Origin: Thermoplasmata archaeon
GTDB lineage: Archaea; Thermoplasmatota; Thermoplasmata; Thermoplasmatales; Thermoplasmataceae
Length of the DNA stretch: 14,000 nucleotides
Direction of reading: 5' to 3'
NCBI GenBank assembly: GCA_021835185.1
Contig: JAKBQO010000023.1
Location: 1-14,000, forward strand
Positions 7,374-14,000 of this stretch are shown here, in pieces. Under the pieces are notes generated by a model, which was not told the origin of the DNA, made no database searches, and saw only the letters and a program-made list of their open reading frames with translations. The stretch's first letter is position 1. Each line of letters starts with the position of its first letter. Made by a program: the position numbers and the translations under genes.

Positions 7374-7536
7374 TTATTGAACGGTATACTCCAGGCTTAT
7401 GCCCTTATTTAAAAGCCCGGCAATATATTGCAGCATACCAACATAATTCAATACCATTCTCTGGATGCAAATACTTTCCAGTATATCCTGAATACTTCTG
7501 CACAACATTTCCATTTACACGCTTTTCATCAACCAT
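7374..7536 (-). pseudogene. possible decayed transposase N-terminus
   Basis: On the minus strand an ATG at 7536, with a strong Shine-Dalgarno (AAAGGAG, about 9 bases upstream), opens a 43-codon frame ending at 7405. It begins MVDEKRVNGNVVQKYSGYTG, and 'K-R-V-N-G-x-V-V-Q-K-Y-x-x-Y-x-G-K' resembles the first residues of several archaeal and bacterial IS transposases as I remember them. After residue 30 or so the sequence loses that look. A neighbouring frame continues with AGLLNKGISLEYTVQ to a stop at 7374, which suggests a frameshifted remnant. No inverted-repeat ends or target duplications are visible. A real small protein of 43 residues is the alternative. The family cannot be named from this. 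Confidence 0.35.
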
Positions 7537-7746
7537 GTTTTAATACTCCTTTCCGTTCTTCGCCATTGTTTTCACAGGTATTATTGCCCTTATGTATATT
7601 AACTGCTGCATACAATATAAATGCTTTAACATCCAGTATTTTCAGTAATAAATACAGTAAAAATAATTATTCTTCCAACGGAATATATTGCTAAAGAATA
7701 AACCATAAAATATTTAAACCTAAGGTTAATTAAGTGCTGTAGAAAA

Positions 7747-7756
7747 TTTAAATATA
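7747..7756 (+). promoter_or_regulatory. TATA box of the proteasome beta gene
   Basis: TTTAAATATA is centred about 47 bases before the ATG at 7799 and predicts a leader of roughly 20 bases. That leader carries a Shine-Dalgarno GAGGG (7789-7793), five bases from the ATG. This gene is therefore not leaderless, unlike several neighbours. Confidence 0.55.
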
Positions 7757-7798
7757 TTATTTGTTATTAAGAAAATAATAATTGTTTAGAGGGATTAT

Positions 7799-8431
7799 AT
7801 GGAAGTATTAAAAACTGGAACAACAACACTCGGTATCACAGCAGGCGATTACGTTATTATGGGAACTGATAGCAGGGCTACCATGGGCAATTTCATTTCA
7901 AATAAAAATGCACAGAAATTGTACAAAATAGATACTTATGCAGGCATGACTATTGCTGGCCTGGTAGGAGATGCACAGGTCCTGGTAAGATACATGAGGG
8001 CTGAAATGGAACTTTACAGGGTCCAGAGAAAGATAAATATGCCCATAGAAGCAGCGGCAACATTGCTTTCAAACATGCTTAACCAGTCCAAATATTATCC
8101 ATACATGGTACAGTTGCTGGTTGGGGGATTTGACAAAAAACCGCATATATTCTCTATAGATGCTGCGGGAGGATCTGTAGAAGATGAGTACGCAAGTACA
8201 GGATCCGGCTCCCCATTCGTTTACGGAGTTCTGGAAGCTGAATACCAGCCTAACATGAAACTTGACGATGCTATAAACCTTGCAATAAAGGCAATTAGCG
8301 TTGCAAAACAGAGGGATTCTGCATCCGGAAATATGCTGCAAATAGGAGTTATAGACCCGGAGAAGGGATTCAACTATCTTTCAGAGGACGACATACTGTC
8401 CAGAATGAAAAAATTAAAACTAACTTTATAA
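7799..8431 (+). CDS. psmB: 20S proteasome beta subunit (threonine protease)
   Basis: This 210-residue precursor of the catalytic beta subunit of the archaeal 20S proteasome assembles with alpha rings into the cytosolic degradation chamber. A 7-residue propeptide MEVLKTG is cut before Thr8, the nucleophile that becomes Thr1. In mature numbering the active-site set is present: Thr1, Asp17, Arg19, Lys33 (Lys40 of the precursor), Ser129 (in STGSGSPF), Asp166 and Ser169 (in KQRDSASG). Residue 17 is Glu in the T. acidophilum enzyme as I recall it, and Asp here. [16 protein letters not shown] and the [19 protein letters not shown] block are family signatures, and the length is normal. The aCPSF1 gene follows after 31 bases on the same strand, the same neighbour as in Methanocaldococcus (MJ1237/MJ1236, from memory). 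The alpha subunit and PAN ATPase are not in the window. Confidence 0.97.
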   Translation: MEVLKTGTTTLGITAGDYVIMGTDSRATMGNFISNKNAQKLYKIDTYAGMTIAGLVGDAQVLVRYMRAEMELYRVQRKINMPIEAAATLLSNMLNQSKYYPYMVQLLVGGFDKKPHIFSIDAAGGSVEDEYASTGSGSPFVYGVLEAEYQPNMKLDDAINLAIKAISVAKQRDSASGNMLQIGVIDPEKGFNYLSEDDILSRMKKLKLTL

Positions 8432-8435
8432 ATTA

Positions 8436-8443
8436 TTTTTTTT
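8436..8443 (+). terminator. T8 tract between psmB and the aCPSF1 gene
   Basis: Eight consecutive T start five bases after the psmB stop and end 19 bases before the aCPSF1 ATG. This could be a partial transcription end for psmB or an RNA-processing site. The same operon-like arrangement argues that some transcripts read through. Confidence 0.4.
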
Positions 8444-8462
8444 ACATTAAAGGTGTTAAAAC

Positions 8463-10376
8463 ATGTCTTTTCGAGATTATCTTAGCGAGGGCAGGTCTAT
8501 TTTTGATAGGCTTTATCCAGACAACAAGATTACGGAGATTGATTACGAAGGTTCAACAATAGTTGTATATACGAAGGATCAGAATTTATTTTCACAGCGT
8601 GATGACCTTGCAAGGCAGATTGCCCAGGAATTGCGGAGGAGAATAGCTATAAGGCCTGATCCCAGTATTATGTCTGATGAAAAGGAGGCGGATGCAAAAA
8701 TTCGTGGAATCATACCATCCGATGCCGGTTTGCAGGACATATATTTTGAGCCCGACACGGGTGAAGCTGTTATAGAAGTGGATGAGCCCACAATAGCAAA
8801 TCCGGAAATAATAAAATCCATTAAAGCCGAAACTAACTGGTCACCCAGAATAGTCCGGGCTCCGCCAATGTATTCAAGGACTGTAAAAGAAGTCAGGGAA
8901 TATTTGAGGGATGTTAAAAAGGAAAGAAAGGAATTTCTCCATAACCTTGGAATAAAACTTACAACGCCCCTGATGCCAGGAGAGACATGGATAAGGATAA
9001 CGGCACTGGGAGGCCATAGGGAAGTAGGGAGGAGCGCCACACTTATATCAACGAATAATTCAAAGGTTCTTGTTGACTGTGGCATGATAAACATAAATGA
9101 CCCTGAACACCCATGGGAAGAAGCACCATATCTTTACGCACCTGAAATTCAACCATTCACATCGCTGGACGCGGTGGTATTGACACATGCACATCTGGAC
9201 CACTCTGGATTATTGCCACTATTATTCAAGTATGGGTATACTGGCCCCGTCTATTCCACAGCACCCACAAGGGATCTTGCAGCACTGCTGCAGAACGATT
9301 ATCTGAAAGTATCACACAGCGAAAACCATAAACTGTCATATGAATCAAAACATGTAAGGGAAGAGCTTAAACATACTATATCGCTTAAATACAACGAAAC
9401 AGCAGATATAACGCCCGATATAAGGCTGACATTCTACAATGCAGGGCATATACTGGGTTCTGCTGCCGTGCATCTCCATATAGGGGAAGGCCTGTATAAT
9501 GTGGTGCTCAGCGGTGACCAGAAATACGAGAAAACATGGCTTTTTAATCCTGCAGTTAACCGTTTTCCACGTGTTGAGACACTTATGCTTGAATCAACGT
9601 ATGCGGGAAGAGATGATTATTCCTATACAAGAAATGAAGCCACAAATACATTAATTGATGTTGTAAACAGGACATTTGACCGTGGTGGTTCTGTCCTTGT
9701 CCCGGTTTTCGCTGTAGGGAGAAGCCAGGAGGTAATGCTTGTGCTTGAGGATGCATACAGGAATAAAATGATACCCGAGAATACAAAAGTATACCTGGAT
9801 GGGATGATAATGGAAGCAACAGCTATACATGCAGCTTATCCGGAATTCCTTAACAGGGACCTGAGAGATGAAATCATGATCAAACGTGAAAATCCATTTC
9901 TCAGCCCTATATTCACCAGTGTGGAAACAAGAAAACAGAGGATTGATGTATGTGACTCACCTGAAAGCAAAGTAATACTTGCAACTGCAGGGATGATGAA
10001 TGGTGGCCCTGTACTGGAATATTTCAAGACATTGTCAGCAGATTCCAGAAATACACTTGCGTTTGTAGGTTACCAGGCTGATGGAACACTGGGCAGAAGA
10101 ATTCAATCAGGTGCATCCAGCATCACACTTTCTGATGGCGGAAAATCCACTAAATTTGACATAAATATGGCAGTTGAAAACGCAGAGGGTTTCTCAGGGC
10201 ATTCTACCAAGAGGGAGCTGCTTAATTTCATAGGTGGAATGCAGCCCAGGCCAAACAGGATTCTTGTCAATCATGGAGATGGAAACAAATGCTATGATTT
10301 TGCAAGGTTAATCCATACAAAATTTGGCGTAGAGGCAATATCCATGAAAAATCTTGAAACAACAAGGCTATTTTAA
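8463..10376 (+). CDS. fttA: aCPSF1/FttA: KH-domain beta-CASP ribonuclease and transcription termination factor
   Basis: This 637-residue archaeal CPSF73-like factor cleaves nascent RNA at U-rich 3' ends and releases RNA polymerase; it can also act as an exonuclease. Two N-terminal KH-type RNA-binding domains cover about residues 1-145. A metallo-beta-lactamase domain starts near 172. Zinc ligands are visible: THAHLDHSG with H242, H244, D246 and H247, then H329 (NAGHILGSA), D352 (SGDQKYE) and, after the beta-CASP insert (about 380-550), H580 (FSGHS) and H604 (VNHGD). This is the full-length aCPSF1 layout; aCPSF2 lacks KH domains. The ATG at 8463 has a Shine-Dalgarno AGGTG (8451-8455) at 7-base spacing and gives the standard N-terminus. 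It follows psmB by 31 bases. A T8 tract lies in that gap, and a hairpin pair follows the stop codon. Confidence 0.97.
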   Translation: MSFRDYLSEGRSIFDRLYPDNKITEIDYEGSTIVVYTKDQNLFSQRDDLARQIAQELRRRIAIRPDPSIMSDEKEADAKIRGIIPSDAGLQDIYFEPDTGEAVIEVDEPTIANPEIIKSIKAETNWSPRIVRAPPMYSRTVKEVREYLRDVKKERKEFLHNLGIKLTTPLMPGETWIRITALGGHREVGRSATLISTNNSKVLVDCGMININDPEHPWEEAPYLYAPEIQPFTSLDAVVLTHAHLDHSGLLPLLFKYGYTGPVYSTAPTRDLAALLQNDYLKVSHSENHKLSYESKHVREELKHTISLKYNETADITPDIRLTFYNAGHILGSAAVHLHIGEGLYNVVLSGDQKYEKTWLFNPAVNRFPRVETLMLESTYAGRDDYSYTRNEATNTLIDVVNRTFDRGGSVLVPVFAVGRSQEVMLVLEDAYRNKMIPENTKVYLDGMIMEATAIHAAYPEFLNRDLRDEIMIKRENPFLSPIFTSVETRKQRIDVCDSPESKVILATAGMMNGGPVLEYFKTLSADSRNTLAFVGYQADGTLGRRIQSGASSITLSDGGKSTKFDINMAVENAEGFSGHSTKRELLNFIGGMQPRPNRILVNHGDGNKCYDFARLIHTKFGVEAISMKNLETTRLF

Positions 10377-10392
10377 TTATTTAATTGAAAAC

Positions 10393-10447
10393 ACTGCATT
10401 ATCAATGTTGCAGTTGAAAATTTTTAAAATTATATATTATTTTCAAC
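10393..10447 (+). terminator. two overlapping inverted repeats after the aCPSF1 gene
   Basis: ACTGCA (10393-10398) pairs with TGCAGT (10409-10414) around a 10-base loop. GTTGAAAAT (10413-10421) pairs with ATTTTCAAC (10439-10447), a perfect 9-base arm with a 17-base loop. The two stems share bases 10413-10414, so they compete weakly. A T5 run (10421-10425) follows the first stem. A terminator or 3'-end structure for the aCPSF1 transcript is likely; a binding site for the permease gene promoter is the alternative. Confidence 0.45.
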
Positions 10448-10519
10448 ATAATTTATATATTTATAGATATATATGATATATTATTTAATATAGGTTTATA
10501 TTCATTGGCAAATATTCAA

Positions 10520-10527
10520 TTTAAATA
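10520..10527 (+). promoter_or_regulatory. TATA box of the APC permease gene
   Basis: TTTAAATA is centred 38 bases before the ATG at 10562 and predicts a leader of about 10-13 bases. No Shine-Dalgarno sequence is visible. The 100 bases upstream are extremely AT-rich, so other TATA-like choices exist. Confidence 0.45.
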
Positions 10528-10561
10528 CACAAATCTAAATATTTGATTTCCATTGCTATTT

Positions 10562-11941
10562 ATGAAAAGCAGTCTGAAAAAAGATTCCCTTTCTTTGTCC
10601 AATGTTATTTTTCAGGGCGTAGCAGGATCTGCCCCTGCAGGAGCTGCTGTTGCAACTTTAACCGGATCCGCAGCATTTGCACTTGGTTCCCTTCCATTGT
10701 CAGCAGTAGTAGCATTCATTATAGTATTGATAAATGCGGTAATCATCAATAGGATTTCAAGGCACGTTGCAGGTGCTGGCGGCTATTACGCTTACAGCAG
10801 GGAAGGAATTGGAAACTTTGCTGGAATATTTACAGGCTGGATGTATATTATGTACCAGATCATGTCACTGGCCTTTATCGGGCTGAGTGTAGCCATATTC
10901 CTTCCAGCCCTCCTTGGAACCGTATTCGGAATTGATATCCCATTCTATTCATGGGTATTGCTTCTGATTCTCATAATGGGATTCGGGTATTTTGTATCAT
11001 TCTCTGGAGTGCGGAATTCTGTAAGATACGCTATGGTAATGGCTACAATTGAAGTTGTCGTAGTAGCAGCTGTAAGCATTATAATAATAACTGCAAAGCC
11101 TTCAATAAACACGGTCTCAGTTTTTACACCGGTATACGCTGTACACGGATTTACCGGAGTAATGCTCGGCGTATTATTTATGTACACTGCATTTTCAGGA
11201 TTTGGCACTGCAACGCCATTAGGCGAAGAGGCTAAAAACGCAAACGCCGTGATTGGCAAGGGCGTACTTATATCTGCAATAGTGCTTGGCTTATTTTTCA
11301 CCCTGGTTTCCTATGCATTCACAGTAGGATGGGGGCCAACACGCATGCTTACCTACTCTACTGAACTGGTTCCAGGCATTATACTAGCAAAAAACTATCT
11401 GGGGCTTGCCGGAGCAATAGTTATAACTGTTTTATTTGTTAATAGCTTATTTACAGATTCTGTGGTGTTTACAAATTCACTTTCCAGGGTTGTTTTTTCA
11501 ATGAGCCGGGACAATGTACTTCCTGGAATATTGTCCAGTGTCCATTCCCACAGGCAAACTCCACACGTTGCTGCAGGAGTTATGGTCATTATTTCATTTA
11601 TAATAGGCGTTATCTCTGTAATAACACTAGGAGGGTTCAATGCTTTCCTGTTCGCTGGAATCGCCGCTACATTAAGTGCCCTGCTGGTCCATATGATTGC
11701 CAATGCATCACTGGCGGGAATTTTGCATAAAATGAAGCTGAAAATGAACATTGCAATGGATGTTGTGCTGCCTGCTGTTTCGATAGTAATACTGGCGTTT
11801 GTATTTTATGGAAGTTTTATAAGCATTGACAACGTTGTAATAATAGCATCTGTGAGTTTTATAGTATGGGCTATTGCGGGCCTTATATACTCCGCAATAT
11901 CCAGAAAATATCTAATGCACGTGCAAATAAGCCAGAATTAA
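10562..11941 (+). CDS. APC-superfamily amino acid permease
   Basis: This 459-residue membrane transporter with about 12 helices probably imports amino acids or related amines by proton symport. The first helix region GVAGSAPAGAAVATLTGSAA (19-38), with a small-residue break, is the substrate site of the LeuT-like fold. HVAGAGGYYAYSREGIG (68-84) matches the family's G-G-x-Y-x-Y signature. Helix 6 carries FSGFGTATPLGEEAKNAN (211-228), with the 'L-x-E-E-A-K-N' motif. NSLSRVVFSMSRDNVLP (305-321) is the helix 8-loop signature. Helix 7 and the C-terminal helices are ordinary in length. The frame opens at a TTG (10553), but the ATG at 10562 gives the usual short charged N-terminus MKSSLKKDS. It stands alone: the upstream gene ends 185 bases before and the downstream gene is convergent. 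Substrate cannot be read from the sequence. Confidence 0.9.
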   Translation: MKSSLKKDSLSLSNVIFQGVAGSAPAGAAVATLTGSAAFALGSLPLSAVVAFIIVLINAVIINRISRHVAGAGGYYAYSREGIGNFAGIFTGWMYIMYQIMSLAFIGLSVAIFLPALLGTVFGIDIPFYSWVLLLILIMGFGYFVSFSGVRNSVRYAMVMATIEVVVVAAVSIIIITAKPSINTVSVFTPVYAVHGFTGVMLGVLFMYTAFSGFGTATPLGEEAKNANAVIGKGVLISAIVLGLFFTLVSYAFTVGWGPTRMLTYSTELVPGIILAKNYLGLAGAIVITVLFVNSLFTDSVVFTNSLSRVVFSMSRDNVLPGILSSVHSHRQTPHVAAGVMVIISFIIGVISVITLGGFNAFLFAGIAATLSALLVHMIANASLAGILHKMKLKMNIAMDVVLPAVSIVILAFVFYGSFISIDNVVIIASVSFIVWAIAGLIYSAISRKYLMHVQISQN

Positions 11942-11962
11942 TTATAAAAATTATTTTATAAT
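11941..11962. terminator. bidirectional hairpin between convergent genes
   Basis: ATTATAAAA (11941-11949) and TTTTATAAT (11954-11962) form a perfect 9-base inverted repeat around a 4-base loop, starting on the last base of the permease stop codon. The transaldolase gene ends at 11981 on the other strand. A bidirectional end signal fits this 39-base convergent gap, though the stem is all A-T and weak. Confidence 0.5.
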
Positions 11963-11980
11963 ATTAAATATTTATAAAAA

Positions 11981-12652
11981 TTATAAGGGCAATGACCCAT
12001 CAGGCGAAACTTTTTTCCAGTCATCCAGAAATCTGTTTAACCCTTCATCTGTTTTCGGGTGCATGGCTAGTTTCTTTATCACATCATATGGAATTGTTAC
12101 GGCATCTGCACCCATAAGGGCAGCCCTTAGTACGTGCACTGGATTTCTAATTGATGCAACAAGCACCTCTGTTTTGTATCCATAATTTGTGTATTCAGTT
12201 TTAATCTGGTCTATAATAGCCATGCCATCTTCCCCAATGTCATCCAGCCTTCCAACAAATGGAGAAACAAATGCAGCCCCATTTTTTGCAGCAAGCAAAG
12301 CCTGTATTGCATTGAATATCAGTGTTGTATTGACCTTTATTTCTTTTTCTTTAAGAATCTTCATAGCTTTCAATCCCTGCAGTGTCATGGGTATTTTTAT
12401 GACTGCATTGCTTCCCAGCGCATGGAGCTTGAGTGCCTGTTCCACCATATCTTCAGCTTTTTCTGCAACTACTTCCAGGCTAACAGGGCCGTTAACCTCC
12501 CTCAATATTTCTGTTGCTATTGCCTTAAAGCTTTTTCCGCCCTTTGAGGCTTTCATGATCAAAGATGGATTTGTTGTAACACCATCAATCAATCCAAATT
12601 CATTTGCTTCCTTTATTTCTTCAATGTTTGCTGTATCTATAAATATTTTCAT
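11981..12652 (-). CDS. tal: transaldolase (small archaeal/TalC type)
   Basis: This 223-residue cytosolic enzyme moves a dihydroxyacetone unit between sugar phosphates in the non-oxidative pentose phosphate pathway. GVTTNPSL (24-31) is the family motif. The Schiff-base lysine is K86 in NAVIKIPMT. Glu60 (PVSLEVVA) and Phe132 (VSPFVGR) are the residues found in true transaldolases; fructose-6-phosphate aldolases of this family have Gln and Tyr there. This favours transaldolase. The length and K86/E60 agree with the structurally studied Thermoplasma acidophilum enzyme as I recall it. The start codon overlaps the stop of the transketolase C-terminal gene by ATGA (12649-12652), with a Shine-Dalgarno AAAGGTGAT (12658-12666) inside that gene, so translation is probably coupled. 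Confidence 0.96.
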   Translation of the reverse strand: MKIFIDTANIEEIKEANEFGLIDGVTTNPSLIMKASKGGKSFKAIATEILREVNGPVSLEVVAEKAEDMVEQALKLHALGSNAVIKIPMTLQGLKAMKILKEKEIKVNTTLIFNAIQALLAAKNGAAFVSPFVGRLDDIGEDGMAIIDQIKTEYTNYGYKTEVLVASIRNPVHVLRAALMGADAVTIPYDVIKKLAMHPKTDEGLNRFLDDWKKVSPDGSLPL

Positions 12653-13605
12653 TTAAAATCACCTTTAAAGAATCTGTCTGTCTTTTCTACTATATCGTTT
12701 ACCCCTATATGAAAATAATCGAACAGTTCCATTCCCTTGCCACTCTTTCCAAAAATATCCGGCATCCCGATCCTCATAACCGGAACCGGGTACTCTTCAG
12801 ATGTTACCTCTGCTACACGTGAGCCAAGTCCGTTGTATATGGAATGCTCCTCAGCGGTAACTATTTTCCCTGTTTCCCGTGCGGCCTTAATTATTGCGGG
12901 GCGGTCTAAAGGTTTTATTGATGACATGTTAATTACCCTTGCGTCTATTCCCCTGTTTTTTAGCTGTTCTGCAGCTTTAAGGGCAAATGAAACCATTATG
13001 CCATATCCCATAATTGTCACATCAGAGCCATCCCTGAAAGTAACAGATTTCCCTTCTTTGAATTCATAATTCTCATCGTTGAGTACGGGGAATTTTTCCC
13101 TGGTAAGCCTGACATAATATGGTGATGTTTTCCTGGCTGCGAGGTAATCTATCACACTGACAGTTTCAATTGAATCTACAGGAACAATAACCTTCATATT
13201 TGGCAGCCCGGCCATAATGCCAACATCCTCCAGTATCTGGTGTGTTGGGCCATCCTCACCAAGGGAAATGCCTGAATGTGTTACCACAAAATTAACCGGA
13301 GCTTCGTTATAGCATATTGACTGGCGTATCACATTGTATGTATTGCTTAGAAATACTGCAAAGGTTGAGGCAAATACAGTTTTTCCAGCAAGCGAAAGGC
13401 CTGCTGCTGCAGAAACCATGGACTGCTCCGATATACCCATGTTGAAGAACCTTTCAGGGAACTTTTTCCCGAATACCCCTGTTTTTGTTGACGATGAAAG
13501 GTCTGCGTCAAGTACCACAATATCCTTATTTTTTTCACCAAGTGAAGCCAGTTCCTTTCCATAGGCCTCCCTTAAGCTTTCCATCCTATCCATCTTTTCC
13601 ATCAT
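12649..13605 (-). CDS. tktB: transketolase, C-terminal subunit (split type)
   Basis: This 318-residue protein carries the pyrimidine-binding and C-terminal domains of a two-piece transketolase, the usual archaeal arrangement. It pairs with the N-terminal subunit encoded just upstream to transfer two-carbon ketol units with thiamine diphosphate. The catalytic glutamate is probably E60 in [27 protein letters not shown] (81-98) and [15 protein letters not shown] (109-123) are the pyrimidine-domain signatures. The C-terminal domain (about 190-318) includes [11 protein letters not shown] and [11 protein letters not shown]. The first ATG (13605) overlaps the previous stop by ATGA and is followed at once by a second ATG; either could be used. 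A Shine-Dalgarno-like GAGGGG (about 13611-13616) lies upstream. Pyruvate dehydrogenase E1-beta and DXP synthase share this fold but fit the neighbours less well. Confidence 0.93.
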   Translation of the reverse strand: MMEKMDRMESLREAYGKELASLGEKNKDIVVLDADLSSSTKTGVFGKKFPERFFNMGISEQSMVSAAAGLSLAGKTVFASTFAVFLSNTYNVIRQSICYNEAPVNFVVTHSGISLGEDGPTHQILEDVGIMAGLPNMKVIVPVDSIETVSVIDYLAARKTSPYYVRLTREKFPVLNDENYEFKEGKSVTFRDGSDVTIMGYGIMVSFALKAAEQLKNRGIDARVINMSSIKPLDRPAIIKAARETGKIVTAEEHSIYNGLGSRVAEVTSEEYPVPVMRIGMPDIFGKSGKGMELFDYFHIGVNDIVEKTDRFFKGDFK

Positions 13606-14000
13606 TGTGACCCCTCAATTTCCTTTAATGCCTGTACATATTCTTCCTCATTGGCCGGAGGCGAGCCATGGTATTTCGGGTTATTCTCCATATAACTTAC
13701 ACCTTTGCCTTTAATTGTGTTTGCAACAATAAATAATGGCCTATCCCTTGGTTTCTTTGCATATTCAAGCGCATTGACAACTTCATCCATATTATTTCCG
13801 TTTATTGTTATAACTTCCCATCCAAATGGGGCCACCTTTTCAGCAACATTGCCCAGTGGCATTATATCCTCTGTAAATCCGTCGAGCTGTATCATGTTCC
13901 GGTCAAGAATAGCGGTAAGGTTGCCCAGATGGTATTTGGAAGCTGCCATCAAAGATTCCCATATATTTCCCTCTTCCATTTCACCAAAACCACCTGCGGC
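13602..14000 (-). CDS. tktA: transketolase, N-terminal (thiamine diphosphate-binding) subunit, 5' end missing
   Basis: The last 132 residues of the N-terminal half are visible; the gene continues past the right edge, so the internal Met codon at 13979 is not its start. The segment GEMEEGNIWESLMAASKYHL and DRNMIQLDG correspond to the thiamine-diphosphate/metal site, where the Asn of DRN is a metal ligand. Thirty residues before that Asn, where transketolases have the metal-binding Asp of GDGE, this protein reads G-F-G-E (codon 13986-13988). KGKGVSYMENNPKYHGSPP further on is the usual diphosphate-domain signature with its conserved His. The stop overlaps the start of the C-terminal subunit gene by ATGA. 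The subunit assignment is firm; whether the Phe is a real change is discussed as a finding. Confidence 0.92.
   Translation of the reverse strand, partial: AAGGFGEMEEGNIWESLMAASKYHLGNLTAILDRNMIQLDGFTEDIMPLGNVAEKVAPFGWEVITINGNNMDEVVNALEYAKKPRDRPLFIVANTIKGKGVSYMENNPKYHGSPPANEEEYVQALKEIEGSQ

Larger units (their letters stand above)
7270..7798. other. 529-base gap between the formate dehydrogenase and proteasome genes
   Basis: No intact gene is supported here. Two plus-strand open readings (about 7325-7543 and 7428-7694) overlap each other in different frames, have no ribosome-binding site, and look like ordinary AT-rich readings. The minus strand carries a possible gene remnant (7374-7536, listed separately). 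The right end holds the proteasome gene promoter, and just upstream of it an 11-base inverted repeat AACCT-A-AGGTT (7717-7727). TATATTTTTATATATA after the formate dehydrogenase stop (about 7281-7296) may end that transcript. I see no tRNA-like or other structured RNA. Confidence 0.55.

Noticed and set aside
7325..7694. Two plus-strand frames of 72 and 88 codons in the gap before psmB.
   Set aside because: They overlap in different frames, have no start signals, and use Tyr/Ile/Ser-rich content typical of translated AT-rich non-coding DNA.
3220..7732. The 10-mer AGGTTAATTA occurs upstream of both the thermosome (3222-3231) and the proteasome beta gene (7723-7732), suggesting a shared proteostasis regulator.
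   Set aside because: With AT-rich composition, about one such match is expected by chance between two regions of this size, and the copies face opposite ways relative to their genes.
11981..12652. Fructose-6-phosphate aldolase as the identity of the TalC-type enzyme.
   Set aside because: Glu60 and Phe132 are transaldolase-type residues, and the gene is in an operon with transketolase.

Overview
The window is low in G+C and gene-dense, and comes from an archaeon. The thermosome and proteasome proteins closely match what I remember of the Thermoplasma acidophilum beta subunits. The AT-rich genome, the many near-leaderless genes (TATA box about 24-32 bases before the ATG) and the split transketolase also point to the order Thermoplasmatales. 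A Ferroplasma, Acidiplasma or Picrophilus relative is my best guess; I ran no database search.

Layout. Bases 1-3172 (minus strand) carry a 3'-truncated XPB-type DNA helicase, a small antibiotic-biosynthesis-monooxygenase (ABM) fold protein and the thermosome beta subunit. An AT-rich divergent intergenic region with several small palindromes (3173-3470) leads into a plus-strand pair: a YtrA-type GntR repressor and an eight-helix DUF1648/DUF5808 membrane protein. A stand-alone formate-dehydrogenase-like molybdoenzyme (5317-7269) lies between two gene-poor stretches, each with a possible decayed minus-strand coding fragment. Next come the proteasome beta subunit and the archaeal CPSF-type ribonuclease aCPSF1/FttA (7799-10376), then an APC-family amino acid permease (10562-11941). 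The permease ends tail to tail with a minus-strand cluster of transaldolase and split transketolase (11981-14000), whose N-terminal half runs off the right edge.

The genes fall into four functional themes: protein quality control (thermosome, 20S proteasome), nucleic-acid processing (XPB, aCPSF1), a regulator/membrane-protein pair, and central metabolism (non-oxidative pentose phosphate pathway, formate oxidation, amino acid uptake). The three sugar-phosphate genes are joined by 4-base ATGA overlaps, so translation is probably coupled.

I saw no tRNA, rRNA, CRISPR array, complete insertion sequence or recognisable defence system. Most of the window is conserved housekeeping sequence. The best leads are: the transketolase N-terminal half, where the metal-binding Asp of the GDG motif appears to be Phe; the operator-like 13-base tandem repeat before the GntR gene, whose arrangement recalls repressor/membrane-protein pairs such as SdpR/SdpI; the orphan formate dehydrogenase set between possible gene remnants; and a T8 tract before the aCPSF1 gene that could allow self-regulation.
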